Program-made: the position numbers and the translations under genes | Part shown: in pieces, positions 1 to 8,900 of the stretch | Layout: each line of letters opens with the position of its first letter | How positions within the stretch are numbered: the first letter of the stretch is position 1 | Source of the DNA: Oscillospiraceae bacterium | GTDB taxonomy: Bacteria; Bacillota; Clostridia; Oscillospirales; Oscillospiraceae | Direction: 5' to 3' | Assembly (NCBI GenBank): GCA_017411225.1 | Contig: JAFRDQ010000138.1 | Location: 1 to 52,142, forward strand | DNA length: 52,142 nucleotides | Notes under the pieces: generated by a model | What the model was told of the DNA's origin: nothing | What the model saw: only the letters and a program-made list of their open reading frames with translations | Database searches by the model: none

Positions 1-670
1 GCTGGCCATTAACGGTGACATCGCTGCCGAATACCGCGACTACAACATTTTTTGAAGGCTTCCACTTGTCTGCATCAGAAACCGTGACAGAACTGATGCC
101 AAATGCAGACACGTCAATTTTCTCATCTGCCTCAGCAACCGTATACGTTCCTTCGTTCTTCGCACCGTTGACAAGGATGGCAGCAGCCACGTTCGCGGTC
201 TTGACGGTGATGGCAAGCTCCGTGCCGACCTCGACCTCCGCGCCGCTCTCGAGCGCGGCGTCGCCGGCCATGACCGTCACATTGCCGTCAAAGGTCACAG
301 CGACCTTCTTGACCTCAGGCTCGGTGTTGCCGCCGGGCTCGGTATTACCGCCGGGCTCGGTATTGCCGCCGGGCTCGGTATTACCGCCGGGCTCGGTATT
401 GCCGCCGGGCTCAGTGTTGCCGCCGGGCTCGGTGCTGCCGCCGGGCTCAGTGTTGCCGCCGGGCTCAGTGTTGCCGCCGGGCTCGGTATTGCCGCCCTCG
501 GTTCCGCCCGGCGTGGTGCCGCCATTATCCTCTCCTTCCACGGGGTCCGCGAGGACGACCGCGCCGCCGTCGTCCTGAGACGCGGCGGGCATGGCGGGCG
601 TGAAGCCCACCAGCATGGACAGCAGGAGAATGACAGCCAGAACTCTGACAAGTGTCTTTCCAGTTTTCAT
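1..670 (-). CDS. Secreted protein with NTEPGG hexapeptide repeats (3' end outside window)
   Basis: Not recognised as a named family. The frame starts at an ATG at 670 and is open to the left edge (223 codons seen). Residues 1-30 are a signal peptide: MKTGK, then a hydrophobic stretch and an AMPAAS-type cleavage site. A short acidic Gly-rich stretch is followed by about ten NTEPGG units, a flexible spacer typical of wall-exposed proteins, and then a beta-rich part (VAVTFDGNVTVMAGD...) that looks like an Ig-like or bacterial repeat domain. The ATG overlaps the stop of the upstream gene as ATGA, and a GAAGGAG sits upstream, so it is the last visible gene of the kinase operon. Anchor and function are not visible; a C-terminal anchor may lie beyond the window. 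Confidence 0.72.
   Translation of the reverse strand, partial: MKTGKTLVRVLAVILLLSMLVGFTPAMPAASQDDGGAVVLADPVEGEDNGGTTPGGTEGGNTEPGGNTEPGGNTEPGGSTEPGGNTEPGGNTEPGGNTEPGGNTEPGGNTEPGGNTEPEVKKVAVTFDGNVTVMAGDAALESGAEVEVGTELAITVKTANVAAAILVNGAKNEGTYTVAEADEKIDVSAFGISSVTVSDADKWKPSKNVVVAVFGSDVTVNGQ
318..497 (-). repeat. 18-bp tandem repeat coding for (NTEPGG)n
   Basis: About ten near-identical 18-bp units (plus-strand form gggctcggtattgccgcc). Differences are few, and most sit at the Asn/Thr codons. All units stay in frame in the secreted protein. Such an array is prone to slipped-strand length change, but 18-bp units keep the frame. Confidence 0.9.
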
Positions 671-1140
671 TCCTTTGTACTCCTTCTTTTATTTCTATTT
701 GTTCTCTTATACTTCGTATGACGCCAGTTTCGGCCTGCCGCGATGGCTCTGAGCTGCACCGTGATGAAAAACACCGCGGCCGCCGCATAGTCGATCATTG
801 CAGCAGGAGCGTGGGAAACTGTGCGAACGAGCACAAATACCAATGATATGGCCGCCAGCACTGCGAGCACCATCGTGGCCGCCGTGCCGCCGCGGCGAAC
901 TGCGCCGGGACCCCGGCGATATTCGTCCGGGCACTCGACGGCTTTCTGATCGGCTCTGCGCCATCTGTTCACCAGGAACAGCAGCACGTACGCCGCGATC
1001 ATCAGCGCCCAGAAAAGCACTGCATAGACGATCAGCAGCTTTTCCGGCCAGATTGGAATCAGCAGAAGCATCGCGCCGGCGAGGATGATCAGCAGCATGG
1101 ACCAGCTGAGCTTTTGCCTTGCCTTTGTTTCCGGTCTCAC
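667..1140 (-). CDS. Small membrane protein of unknown function
   Basis: 157 residues with about four membrane segments: two close together near residues 12-55, and two more at about 90-108 and 115-132. A basic Arg/Asp-rich loop lies between the pairs and the C-terminal tail is strongly basic (KYKRTNRNKRRS). No family recognised. It starts at GTG, which overlaps the previous stop as GTGA. Upstream GAGGTGATC is a near-perfect match to the 16S rRNA 3' end, which supports this start. It lies between the TxxL-motif membrane protein and the secreted repeat protein, so it is probably an accessory of the same envelope signalling operon. Confidence 0.7.
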   Translation of the reverse strand: MRPETKARQKLSWSMLLIILAGAMLLLIPIWPEKLLIVYAVLFWALMIAAYVLLFLVNRWRRADQKAVECPDEYRRGPGAVRRGGTAATMVLAVLAAISLVFVLVRTVSHAPAAMIDYAAAAVFFITVQLRAIAAGRNWRHTKYKRTNRNKRRSTKE

Positions 1141-1709
1141 AGGATCACCTCATCGGAGGAGACCAGCATGGTCTTCTCCACGATCCGGAAACCGTCCTGA
1201 GCCGCATTCTGCGAGAGGATGACGGTGCCGCCCTCCACCGCCGGTGCGGCGACAGTACCGTCGAGAATGACGGTTCCGCCCTCCGGGCGCATCTCCTCGT
1301 CCAGCGTGATGCTGCCGGACGTGGCATAGGGATTGGAGGCGAGCACCTCCGTTCCGCCGGGAACCGGCGGCTCCTCGAGCACGGACGTCGCGCCGGGCTG
1401 CGTGAGAACCTCGGTGGCCGCTTCCGTCTGCAGAGGCGTGGTGGCCTGATTGTCGCCGAGATACTCCGTTGCCTTCTCGCCGCGGATATTCTCGCCCTGC
1501 CTCCAGGTGCGCTTCTCTTTCTTGGGCGCCGACTGCTGCGGCACGGTCGACATGCGGACATGACCGGCAGACCGCATGCCGGTTTTGACGCCGGAAAAAT
1601 ACGCGATCACTTCCCAGATGCGGTCTCTGACAAAGAAAACCACCGCTGTGATCAGGAAGATCAGAGCCAGAGCCAGAGCCGCCCAAAACACAATATTGAA
1701 CATACTCAT
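1137..1709 (-). CDS. Membrane-anchored protein with serial TxxL/TxxV phospho-threonine-like motifs
   Basis: 190 residues. One N-terminal membrane segment (about residues 5-27) is followed by a long polar, probably disordered tail. The tail carries repeated short motifs of the form (G/A)T-x-hydrophobic-hydrophobic: T81 (TEYL), T99 (TEVL), T108 (TSVL), T120 (TEVL), T146 and T162 (both GGTVIL), T180 (TMLV). FHA domains read phospho-Thr with preference at +3, so these look like docking sites for the FHA protein encoded three genes upstream. The kinase gene ends 9 bp before this start. Function is inferred from context; no family recognised. Confidence 0.75.
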   Translation of the reverse strand: MSMFNIVFWAALALALIFLITAVVFFVRDRIWEVIAYFSGVKTGMRSAGHVRMSTVPQQSAPKKEKRTWRQGENIRGEKATEYLGDNQATTPLQTEAATEVLTQPGATSVLEEPPVPGGTEVLASNPYATSGSITLDEEMRPEGGTVILDGTVAAPAVEGGTVILSQNAAQDGFRIVEKTMLVSSDEVIL

Positions 1710-1718
1710 TTGCGCCGA

Positions 1719-3458
1719 TCACCCCTCCTGATTACCATAGTAGGCATTCTGAATGTTGACGATGAAATCATCGCACTCTGCCAGAGCGGCTGCCTTCGCT
1801 TCGTCCAGCTGCTGGAGCGTGACGCTCTGTTCGCTGGAGCGACTCAGCTGCATGACTTCGAGCACCTCATCCTCGCTCACGCCGGAGGAGACGAACTCGT
1901 TTTTCAGGCCGTTGAGCTGGTTGGCAAAGTACCTCGCCTGACTCAGACGAATGCTGTCGGCATCACTGCCATCATAGCCGGCGTTGTTGGCCATGCTGTT
2001 CACGCAGTCCGTGACCGCGGTAAGGATGCTCCGCAGCTCCTCGGCGGAATGGCTCTCCGCAACGGTGAGGCCGCTGCTCTTTTTGAAGGTGTTGGCGAGC
2101 TCATAGTAGCTCTTCCACGGCTTCATCGCATCCGGAAGCTTCAAATCCGGATTGGCCTCCACCGCCGTCTGGATTCGCTCGAAGTAGCTTGCGGCGTGAG
2201 ACGCACGCTGCGCAAAGCCCTCGCTGCCGTCCTCGGTATAGAAGTTGAAGTAGAGATAGCCGATGTCGTAGCAGAGCTTGAGATAATCCGGATCGTTGAC
2301 GTCGCCCTTATAGTAGGTGCTGATGAGGCCGGAGATCTGCTGGCTCTCCTGCTTATCGAATCTGCCGCTGTCCTTATAGGCCTGCACCAGATTGTTGTAA
2401 GCGTCCAGACGATTGCCGTCGATTTCCTTGATGGCGCGCTCGTTTTCCGGGATCAGCTCCGTGCCGACCGCGGCAGTCGCGGCGTCATAGTTTCGATTGG
2501 TCACAACCGAGCCCGTGACGCGCGAGCCGATCGCCAGCAGCGCAAAGAGCACGGCAGCCGCGGCAAACGCGCCGAAGCGAATGAGCTTATTGCGCTGCTG
2601 CTTGCGGTACTCGGCACTAAATGCCTCGAAACGATACGCGCCGTTGCTGTCCTTCTGCAGCCAATAGATCAGCTCCTCACAGCTTTGGAAACGATCGTCC
2701 GGATCCAGCGCAATGCACTGCTCGATGAGCATTTCCAGACCGATGGGAAGATCCGGGTTCCACTGCCGGATGGGCCGGTATTCATAATCGTCCTTCGTCG
2801 GATCCTGACCGGTGAGCAGATGGTGCAGCGTCATGCCCAGACAGTAGATGTCGGATCTGGCGTCGGTCTGACGGGTCTTGTTCACCTGCTCCGGAGAGGC
2901 ATAGCCGGGCGTCGCCATGACAACCGTGTCGGCAGATTTCGTCTGCTTGTACTCACGGGCTGTGCCGAAGTCGATGATCTTCAGAAGGCCGTTGTCAACA
3001 CCTGCGACCTCCTGGTACATGATGTTGGCCGGCTTCATGTCGCGGTAGATGATCGGGGGATCCTGGCTGTGGAGATAGCGAAGCGCCTCTGCCAGCTGCG
3101 CGCCCCAGTCCACAACGCGCTCATAGGGCTGCGCGCCCTGTGCTTTGAGAACCTTATCGAGAGATTCACCCTCGATATAGTCCATGACGATGTAGATGAC
3201 ATCCTCCGTTTCGATGATATCTACAATACGCGGAAACGCGGGATGATTGAAGTTCATCATCATGTTCGCTTCCGTAACAAGAGACTGAACATAGACATCG
3301 CCGTTCGCGTCGCGCCCGCGCTTGCGCACTTCCTTGACCGCCCAGGACTTGTTCAGTCGGGTGTCTCTGGCAAGGTAAACGCAGGACATGCCGCCCCGGC
3401 CGATCTCAGCCAGTATCTCATATTTTCCTTCAATGACGGAGCCAATGGTCGTCGCCAT
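1719..3458 (-). CDS. Membrane serine/threonine protein kinase (Hanks type), no PASTA domains
   Basis: 579 residues. The kinase domain occupies about residues 10-275: Gly loop GRGGMSCVY, catalytic Lys42 (AVKEV), Glu63, YRD motif at Asp140 with Asn145, DFG at 163-165, and a TPGYASPEQ activation/P+1 segment. One membrane helix follows at about 292-313, then a 265-residue extracytoplasmic helical region that resembles TPR-like repeats. PknB/PrkC kinases carry PASTA repeats there and this one has none, so peptidoglycan binding is not indicated. RBS AGGAGGG precedes the ATG. It is preceded by the PP2C gene (48 bp gap) and the FHA gene, giving a complete kinase/phosphatase/reader set. Family assignment is firm; the signal is unknown. 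Confidence 0.93.
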   Translation of the reverse strand: MATTIGSVIEGKYEILAEIGRGGMSCVYLARDTRLNKSWAVKEVRKRGRDANGDVYVQSLVTEANMMMNFNHPAFPRIVDIIETEDVIYIVMDYIEGESLDKVLKAQGAQPYERVVDWGAQLAEALRYLHSQDPPIIYRDMKPANIMYQEVAGVDNGLLKIIDFGTAREYKQTKSADTVVMATPGYASPEQVNKTRQTDARSDIYCLGMTLHHLLTGQDPTKDDYEYRPIRQWNPDLPIGLEMLIEQCIALDPDDRFQSCEELIYWLQKDSNGAYRFEAFSAEYRKQQRNKLIRFGAFAAAAVLFALLAIGSRVTGSVVTNRNYDAATAAVGTELIPENERAIKEIDGNRLDAYNNLVQAYKDSGRFDKQESQQISGLISTYYKGDVNDPDYLKLCYDIGYLYFNFYTEDGSEGFAQRASHAASYFERIQTAVEANPDLKLPDAMKPWKSYYELANTFKKSSGLTVAESHSAEELRSILTAVTDCVNSMANNAGYDGSDADSIRLSQARYFANQLNGLKNEFVSSGVSEDEVLEVMQLSRSSEQSVTLQQLDEAKAAALAECDDFIVNIQNAYYGNQEG

Positions 3459-3506
3459 TCGATCCCTCCTCTTTTATATCTGAATCCGCTGCCATTGATG
3501 CGGAGT

Positions 3507-4283
3507 TCAATCCATGGTGCGAACGAGCAGTGCAGAGAGGTTGTCCTCTTCCCCACGCTGCTTCACAAGCTCGATGAGCGAACGCAGATTCCTCTGCATA
3601 CCCGCCTTGCTGTCGGAAACGGCCGGCGAGGTATAGCGCATGAGCTCCTCAGCGGAGACCTCGTGCCGCAGGCCGTCAGAGCAGAAGAGATAGCACGCGT
3701 TCCGACGGATCGTGCCGGTCAGGATGGTCGGGCGGACGGTTTTGGACGCGCCGACGCACTGCAGCAGCACATTGCGGCGGGGATCATGCTCCGCCTGCTC
3801 GGCAGTGATGAGACCCTGGCGAACCTCGCGGGCGACGAGCGTCTGGTCCTCTGTCATCTGAACCATCCGGTCGGTGATCTCATAAATGCGGGAATCACCC
3901 ACATGTGCAATCAGATAGTGATTCTCATAAATCAGCATCGCCGAAACCGTGGTGCCGAGGCGCACGCCGTTTGCCGCGCCGTACTCGGCGAGCTTCTGCG
4001 CCGCGACCTGGATCATGTGCTCCCACTGCGCGCTGGCGCTGCGCCAGTCAAACGCTTCAAACTGACGCGGAAACTCGGTTTCAAACCAATCGCTGAACTG
4101 ACGGATGACCGCCGCGCTGGCGACCTCCCCCTTTTGGAGGCCTCCCATGCCGTCGCACACAATGGCAAGAGCTGCGCTTCCTCTGGAGGTTTCTGCCAGC
4201 TCAAAGCAGAGGCTGTCCTGATTCGAGTCCTTGACAATGCCCCGATCTGTTTCTGCTGCAGCTATCAATCTCATATCGCTCAC
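3507..4283 (-). CDS. PP2C-family serine/threonine phosphatase
   Basis: 258 residues, the usual length of bacterial Stp/PrpC. Metal-binding motifs are in order: ETDRG and NQDS near the N-terminus, CDGMGG at about 43-48, VGDSRIY, CSDGL, and the final GEEDNLSALLV. All acidic residues needed for the two-metal centre appear present. It should dephosphorylate targets of the neighbouring kinase in the cytoplasm. The start ATG overlaps the stop of the FHA gene as ATGA, so the two are translationally coupled. Confidence 0.93.
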   Translation of the reverse strand: MSDMRLIAAAETDRGIVKDSNQDSLCFELAETSRGSAALAIVCDGMGGLQKGEVASAAVIRQFSDWFETEFPRQFEAFDWRSASAQWEHMIQVAAQKLAEYGAANGVRLGTTVSAMLIYENHYLIAHVGDSRIYEITDRMVQMTEDQTLVAREVRQGLITAEQAEHDPRRNVLLQCVGASKTVRPTILTGTIRRNACYLFCSDGLRHEVSAEELMRYTSPAVSDSKAGMQRNLRSLIELVKQRGEEDNLSALLVRTMD

Positions 4284-5305
4284 TCCTGAATGATTTGAAA
4301 TTCAAAATCTTCGTTTGCCAGACGCAGCTCGCTCCCGCTCAGCATTTCCGTTTCCCGCATCGGAGCCAGGCGCGTGCCGTTCAGATAGGTTCCGTTTTTG
4401 GAATTGGAATCGCAGATGTAAAACCTGCCGTTGCGGGTGATGATCTCCGCGTGTGCCCTGCCGACGGCCGTGTTATCCTCGATGCAGTAATCCGCACTGG
4501 CGTGGGATCTGCCGAGCCGAAATACCTCGCCCTCGATCCGGACGGACTCGCCTGTGCGCATGCGGCGGAGCACTCCGACATTGACCGGCTCATAAACGGG
4601 CTCGTCATCAATGATGGTCGTGGCGCCGAGATCGCTCTGCTCCTCATCGTCCATGACCACGGTTCCGTTGCCAAAGCCGTAGTCCTCCTCATAATCCTCC
4701 ATGAGCACCGTGCCGCCCCTGCGCTTCTGTTTCTTGCGGGAGGAATACAGAAATCCGCTCTCCAGCTCCGGCATATACTTCACGACCAGGGCTTCCAGAT
4801 CGCTGTTTTGGATGACGGCAGTCATGGCGGTCAGGCGGCGAAGCTCATCAATCGCCTTCGCCTCCGTGTCATAGCCGGAGGCGGCATTCGCCAGCAGATT
4901 CAGAAGCTTATGCGGGCTGACCGGATCGCCGGGCATCTCCAGCGGCTGATAGAGGAAGTAAAGGTCCCTGGAATGGCAGTTGAGGAAAATCCACTTCGGC
5001 TCCATCTGGAGATTTGCAAATTTCAAATGAAGGTGCTCAATCTGCCGCAGTACATTTACGATTTGCATGATCATGCGGAAAAAGGTGGTCCTGTCCAGTC
5101 CGCCGTCCAGATAGCGCTCGAGCGTCATGTCCGCAGGCGCAGAATAAAATGCCGAACGACCATTCACCATCTCCAGACGCATGAACCCTTCCGGGGGCGT
5201 CGATTCCAGCACCTCCCGCTCCTTCGGGTTCCACTGCTCGCCAAAGGAAAGATGCGCCTTGATCTGAAGCTTCTTCCCGGGAGATTTGATTTTCAGTCTC
5301 GCCAT
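4280..5305 (-). CDS. DUF6382-like protein with C-terminal FHA domain
   Basis: 341 residues. The N-terminal part (about 1-185) resembles the DUF6382 region often joined to FHA. The C-terminal FHA domain (about 255-338) shows GRS, a GRAHAEI core, NGRFYICD and SKNGTYLNG, with the Ser/His/Asn residues expected for phospho-Thr binding. Between them is a linker with TVLM (T199), TVVM (T215) and TTII (T229/T230), each followed by acidic residues; these resemble kinase sites and the motifs in the protein encoded at 1137-1709. First gene of the operon; GAGAGG lies upstream of the ATG. It probably acts as phospho-reader or scaffold at the membrane. Confidence 0.85.
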   Translation of the reverse strand: MARLKIKSPGKKLQIKAHLSFGEQWNPKEREVLESTPPEGFMRLEMVNGRSAFYSAPADMTLERYLDGGLDRTTFFRMIMQIVNVLRQIEHLHLKFANLQMEPKWIFLNCHSRDLYFLYQPLEMPGDPVSPHKLLNLLANAASGYDTEAKAIDELRRLTAMTAVIQNSDLEALVVKYMPELESGFLYSSRKKQKRRGGTVLMEDYEEDYGFGNGTVVMDDEEQSDLGATTIIDDEPVYEPVNVGVLRRMRTGESVRIEGEVFRLGRSHASADYCIEDNTAVGRAHAEIITRNGRFYICDSNSKNGTYLNGTRLAPMRETEMLSGSELRLANEDFEFQIIQE

Positions 5306-5384
5306 ATGTCGTATGTCCTCTCAGATGTTTCAGATGGTGCGAATAAAATTGGTATCATTTATTTGCTTCTTAACTTCAAGACAG

Positions 5385-5401
5385 TTTGTTTCTGAAACAA
5401 A
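5385..5401. promoter_or_regulatory. 17-bp perfect palindrome, candidate operator
   Basis: TTTGTTTCTGAAACAAA is perfectly self-complementary around one central base. It starts one base after the candidate -10 box, where a bound repressor would cover the start point. The rest of the 5430-5628 gap is AT-rich and I see no gene in it. Confidence 0.45.
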
Positions 5402-5429
5402 ATATTACAAAATCTTGATAAAGTTACAA
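5402..5429 (-). promoter_or_regulatory. Candidate sigma-A promoter of the kinase operon
   Basis: TTGTAA (5429-5424), 16-bp spacer, TAATAT (5407-5402), reading toward the FHA gene. The match is moderate and the surroundings are AT-rich, so this is tentative. Confidence 0.4.
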
Positions 5430-5628
5430 AATAGTATCTACCGGTTGACATAAACACAACCAGTAGCATTTATACTTAATATAAAGTACCATATATAGTC
5501 CTCTTTCGTCAAGATTCCAAAGTAAATTTTTCTTAATATATTAATTCCCCGAGGAGAAGAACCGGGCACCTTATCAGAGTCGAAACAGGCGCTGCGCGCT
5601 GTCAGTCGGAGCAAGATGATGCAGAAAC

Positions 5629-5654
5629 AGCCGGCAGGGGTTTCCCTGCCGGCT
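5629..5654 (-). terminator. Hairpin terminator after the TM1266-like gene
   Basis: Perfect 11-bp stem AGCCGGCAGGG / CCCTGCCGGCT with a 4-nt loop, directly downstream of the stop at 5671. The following T run is short (TGTTTCTG), so termination may be partial. Confidence 0.6.
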
Positions 5655-5670
5655 GCGGCTTTGGCTGTGG

Positions 5671-5931
5671 TCACTCTTCGGTGACGACGTTGGAATATGC
5701 GGTTTTGGCGGAGACGCCGGGAAGGGCGCCGATTTTGCCGGAGAGAGCGCTGATCACATCCTGCGGCGCATCGATGGCGACGCTGATGAGATTGACTCCC
5801 CGTTCGCGGTACGGCAGACCCATTCTGCCGAGGATGAAGTCCGCCGCCTCATGCAGCAGACGGTTGACGTCCGCCGCGGAATCCGGGTTTTCCACCACGA
5901 TGGCGATGACTGCGACTCTCGTTTGCATCAT
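5671..5931 (-). CDS. TM1266-family small regulator (iron-only hydrogenase system regulator type)
   Basis: 86 residues. The ACT-like pattern MQTRVAVIAIVVENP ... RMGLPYRERGVNLISVAID ... GALPGVSAKTAYSNVV fits the TM1266 family, named from proximity to FeFe-hydrogenase genes in other genomes. No hydrogenase gene is nearby. The start ATG overlaps the stop of the giant surface protein as ATGA, so it is translated as the second gene of that unit, an unusual pairing. A second Met directly follows and could also serve. The family call is by pattern memory; ligand and partner are unknown. Confidence 0.75.
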   Translation of the reverse strand: MMQTRVAVIAIVVENPDSAADVNRLLHEAADFILGRMGLPYRERGVNLISVAIDAPQDVISALSGKIGALPGVSAKTAYSNVVTEE

Positions 5932-8900
5932 GCGCCTTTCTGCATCATGCGGGAGAGCACCGTGGCCAGCTGCGCTCGGGTGGATGCTCCGCCCGGAACA
6001 AGTGTGGTGGGCGTCATGCCGCTGACGATGCCTTCCTTCACCGCCCACTGCATCGCGTCGAGCGCCCAGGCGGGCACATCGCCGCGGTCATTGAACTGCT
6101 TGAGATCATCGCGGCCGGAGACGTTCGCTCCCTTGAACTGCGCATAGCGCATGAGGAACGTGACAAGCTCGGCGCGCGTGACGGCGGCGTCCGGCGCAAA
6201 CGTCGTTGCGCTGCGGCCCTTGGTGATGTTATTCTGCACCGCCCAGAGCACCGCATCCTGATACCATTTCTGCGTCAGGTCGGTGAAGGCGGTCTTCCCT
6301 TCCACGGCGGGAGAGCCTGCCATGCGGTAGAGCACCGCGACGACCATGGCGCGGGTGGTGGTTTCGTTCGGGCCAAAGACGCCCTTGGCCATATCCATGC
6401 CGTTCATGATGTCGTTCTCCACGACATAGCAGATATCCTGCTGCGCCCAGTGGCCGACGATATCCTTGAACACCGCGCACTTGTGCTGTTCCTCCACGGC
6501 CGTGCAGACCACGTCGGTGCGGTCGCGCACGCGGATGCGCGGGAACGGGCCCTCAGGCGCCTTGAACGTGTCGTCATACGAGGCGAGACCGGTGACCGTG
6601 ATCTCGGCGCCCTCGGCGAGATTCTCGACGTCCTTGGCGGTGGTGATATAGCCGTCGATGAAGACGCGGGCCACATCGCCCTTGGCGTCCTTGACCATGA
6701 TGGTCTGGACCAGACCGTTTTCGAGCTCGAAGCTCTCGACCGTGCCCTTGAACGTGATGAGCTTGCCCTCGGCCTCGCGGCTCATGACGGCCGCTGCCGT
6801 GACCTCCTCGGGTGCAATCTCACCCTCGCCGATGACGGCGATGGAGATCACCTGCAGCTCAGGCTCGCCCTGATAGAAGTCGGTCGTGCCGGTGATGCGC
6901 ACCTTGTCGCCGACCTTGAAGCTGCCCGCGACCGGGAAGCAGCAGATGCCGGCGGTCTCGTCCTGCACATAGATGCAGTCGAAGAAGGCGGTGTCCTTGT
7001 CATAGCCGGAGGCGTTGGAGGTGACGACGCCCTCGATCGTGAACTTGAAGCCCTCCTCGGTCACGGCGCGAACGTCCGCGATGGTGGAGACCTTCGCCGT
7101 GTTCATCGGGCTGATGAGGTTCTCGCAGACCTTATAGTTGGAATAGTTCTTCTGCGTGTCGGCGTCGGTGGAGCCGCTGGAGGCAGCAGCCTGCACCTCG
7201 AAGTTGGAGAGGAAGGCCGCGCCGGAGACGACGATCAGGCCCTTGCCGGGAAGCTGCTCGGTCGCCATGACGAGCAGACGGCTGTCATTCTCGGCGACGG
7301 GATACTTCGGCACGCTGCTGCCGCCGAGGCCATCCGTGTCGGAATCGGCGGAGTAGGTGGAGCTGTGACCGTAGACTGCGGGGCTGACCGTCTCGGGCAG
7401 CGCAGAGGCGACAGCGCCGGAGGCGTCGACGGCGTAGATGGAGGCGCCGCCGTAGTGGCTGAAGACCTCGCTGTAGGCGCGGTCATTCGGATGCTCCGGA
7501 TCGAGCTCCACGCCCGCGAGCAGCGGGTTATCGAGATTGTAGGTGCTGAAGTAGAGACGCGGGGTCTGGCCGCCGTTGAGCTCATTGTCATTCGTGCCAT
7601 CGTCCGCAATGCGCAGGCTCGAGCCGAGCGCGGCGAGCAGCTTATTCTGCTGCGCGGCCATATGGTCTTCCGCCGGGAACTCAGCATAGTGCTCGTAGTA
7701 GTCCGACCAGCCGGTGACGATGACCGTTCCGCCGCCGGCGTTGAACGCCGCGATGGCCTCAATCTCGCTGTCACTGTAGGTGGCATAGGGGCTTCTCAGG
7801 TTCGAGCCGTCGCGGCGGGACGGCGCGGTGAGCACGATGGCCTTGAACTTCTCATTGCCGCAGGCGGCGATGAGCTCATCGCTCGTCTTGAGATAGACCG
7901 TGCGGACGGCATACTCGGAGGCGAGCGCGGCAAAGTTGCTCATGGAGTCCTTGTAGTTGCCGGCGACGTACTCGTTATAGTGCGACGCGTCGATACCGAT
8001 ATAGACCAGTTCCTCCGCGTTCTGCACGTCGAGCGTGAGATCCTTGGTGAAGGTGTATTCCTTGCCGCCCTGCTCCATGACGACCGTGGCCGTGACGGTC
8101 ATGACACGGGCGACGTCGGGCGTGAAGGCAAACGGGATTGCGAGGGTGCCGTTGGCGGGCACGCTGTAGCCCTTGTCGTCAACGCCGAGAACCTTGGAGC
8201 CGTTCGTCGTGTAGGTGATGCTCTTGACGGAAGCGGCGGCCGCCTCGCTGTTGTAGAGCGTGGTGGTGAGCGTGAGCTCCTCGCCAGTGACGGGCATGGC
8301 CGTCTCGCTCTCGAAGGCAGAGATGCCGAGCTTGAGCGTCTCGCCGACCCAGATGGGCGCGGTGACCGCGATGTCTCCGTCACCCTCGGTGACGCGGATG
8401 AAGTAGTAGCTGTATTCTGGGGCGAGCGTGACCTTCATGCTGCCGGTATTGATCTCCGAGAGCGCGAAGCTGTGAATGGTCTTGCCGGAGTTGACGACGA
8501 TCTCGACCTTGCTGACGGAATCGCTCTTGTCCGGGTCGGAGACCTGCACGTTCACCGCGAGCTGCTCCGGCACCTCGGAGAGGATGCTGCCGAGCGGCTG
8601 ATCGTTGATGGTGTAGTAAACCTCGAGGTTCTTGTCCTCGGTCGCGTACATGCGCATGGCGCGGATCGCATCGTAGATGCCCTGCTCGGAGAAGTCCTCC
8701 GTCAGGATGACGTCGCGGGCGTCGTTGGCATTGCCCCAGCGGCCCTTGTGGTTATCCTGGTTGTTCGTCGGGGCGACGTGCCAGCCCTTGTCGAGCGCCA
8801 TAATGTACTGCTCATAGCTCGGATAGTAGCCGCCGGCGCCGATCTGGCCCTCGCCGTTGCCGACCTCGACCATGAACATGCGCGAGTCGGTGACGGCATC

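Noticed and set aside
318..497. CRISPR-like tandem array
   Set aside because: 18-bp units without spacers and in frame with a secreted protein; a protein-coding repeat.
1119..4289. 1056-codon plus-strand open frame opposite kinase, phosphatase and neighbours
   Set aside because: Shadow of three genes with full catalytic motifs on the minus strand; no RBS and no family likeness.
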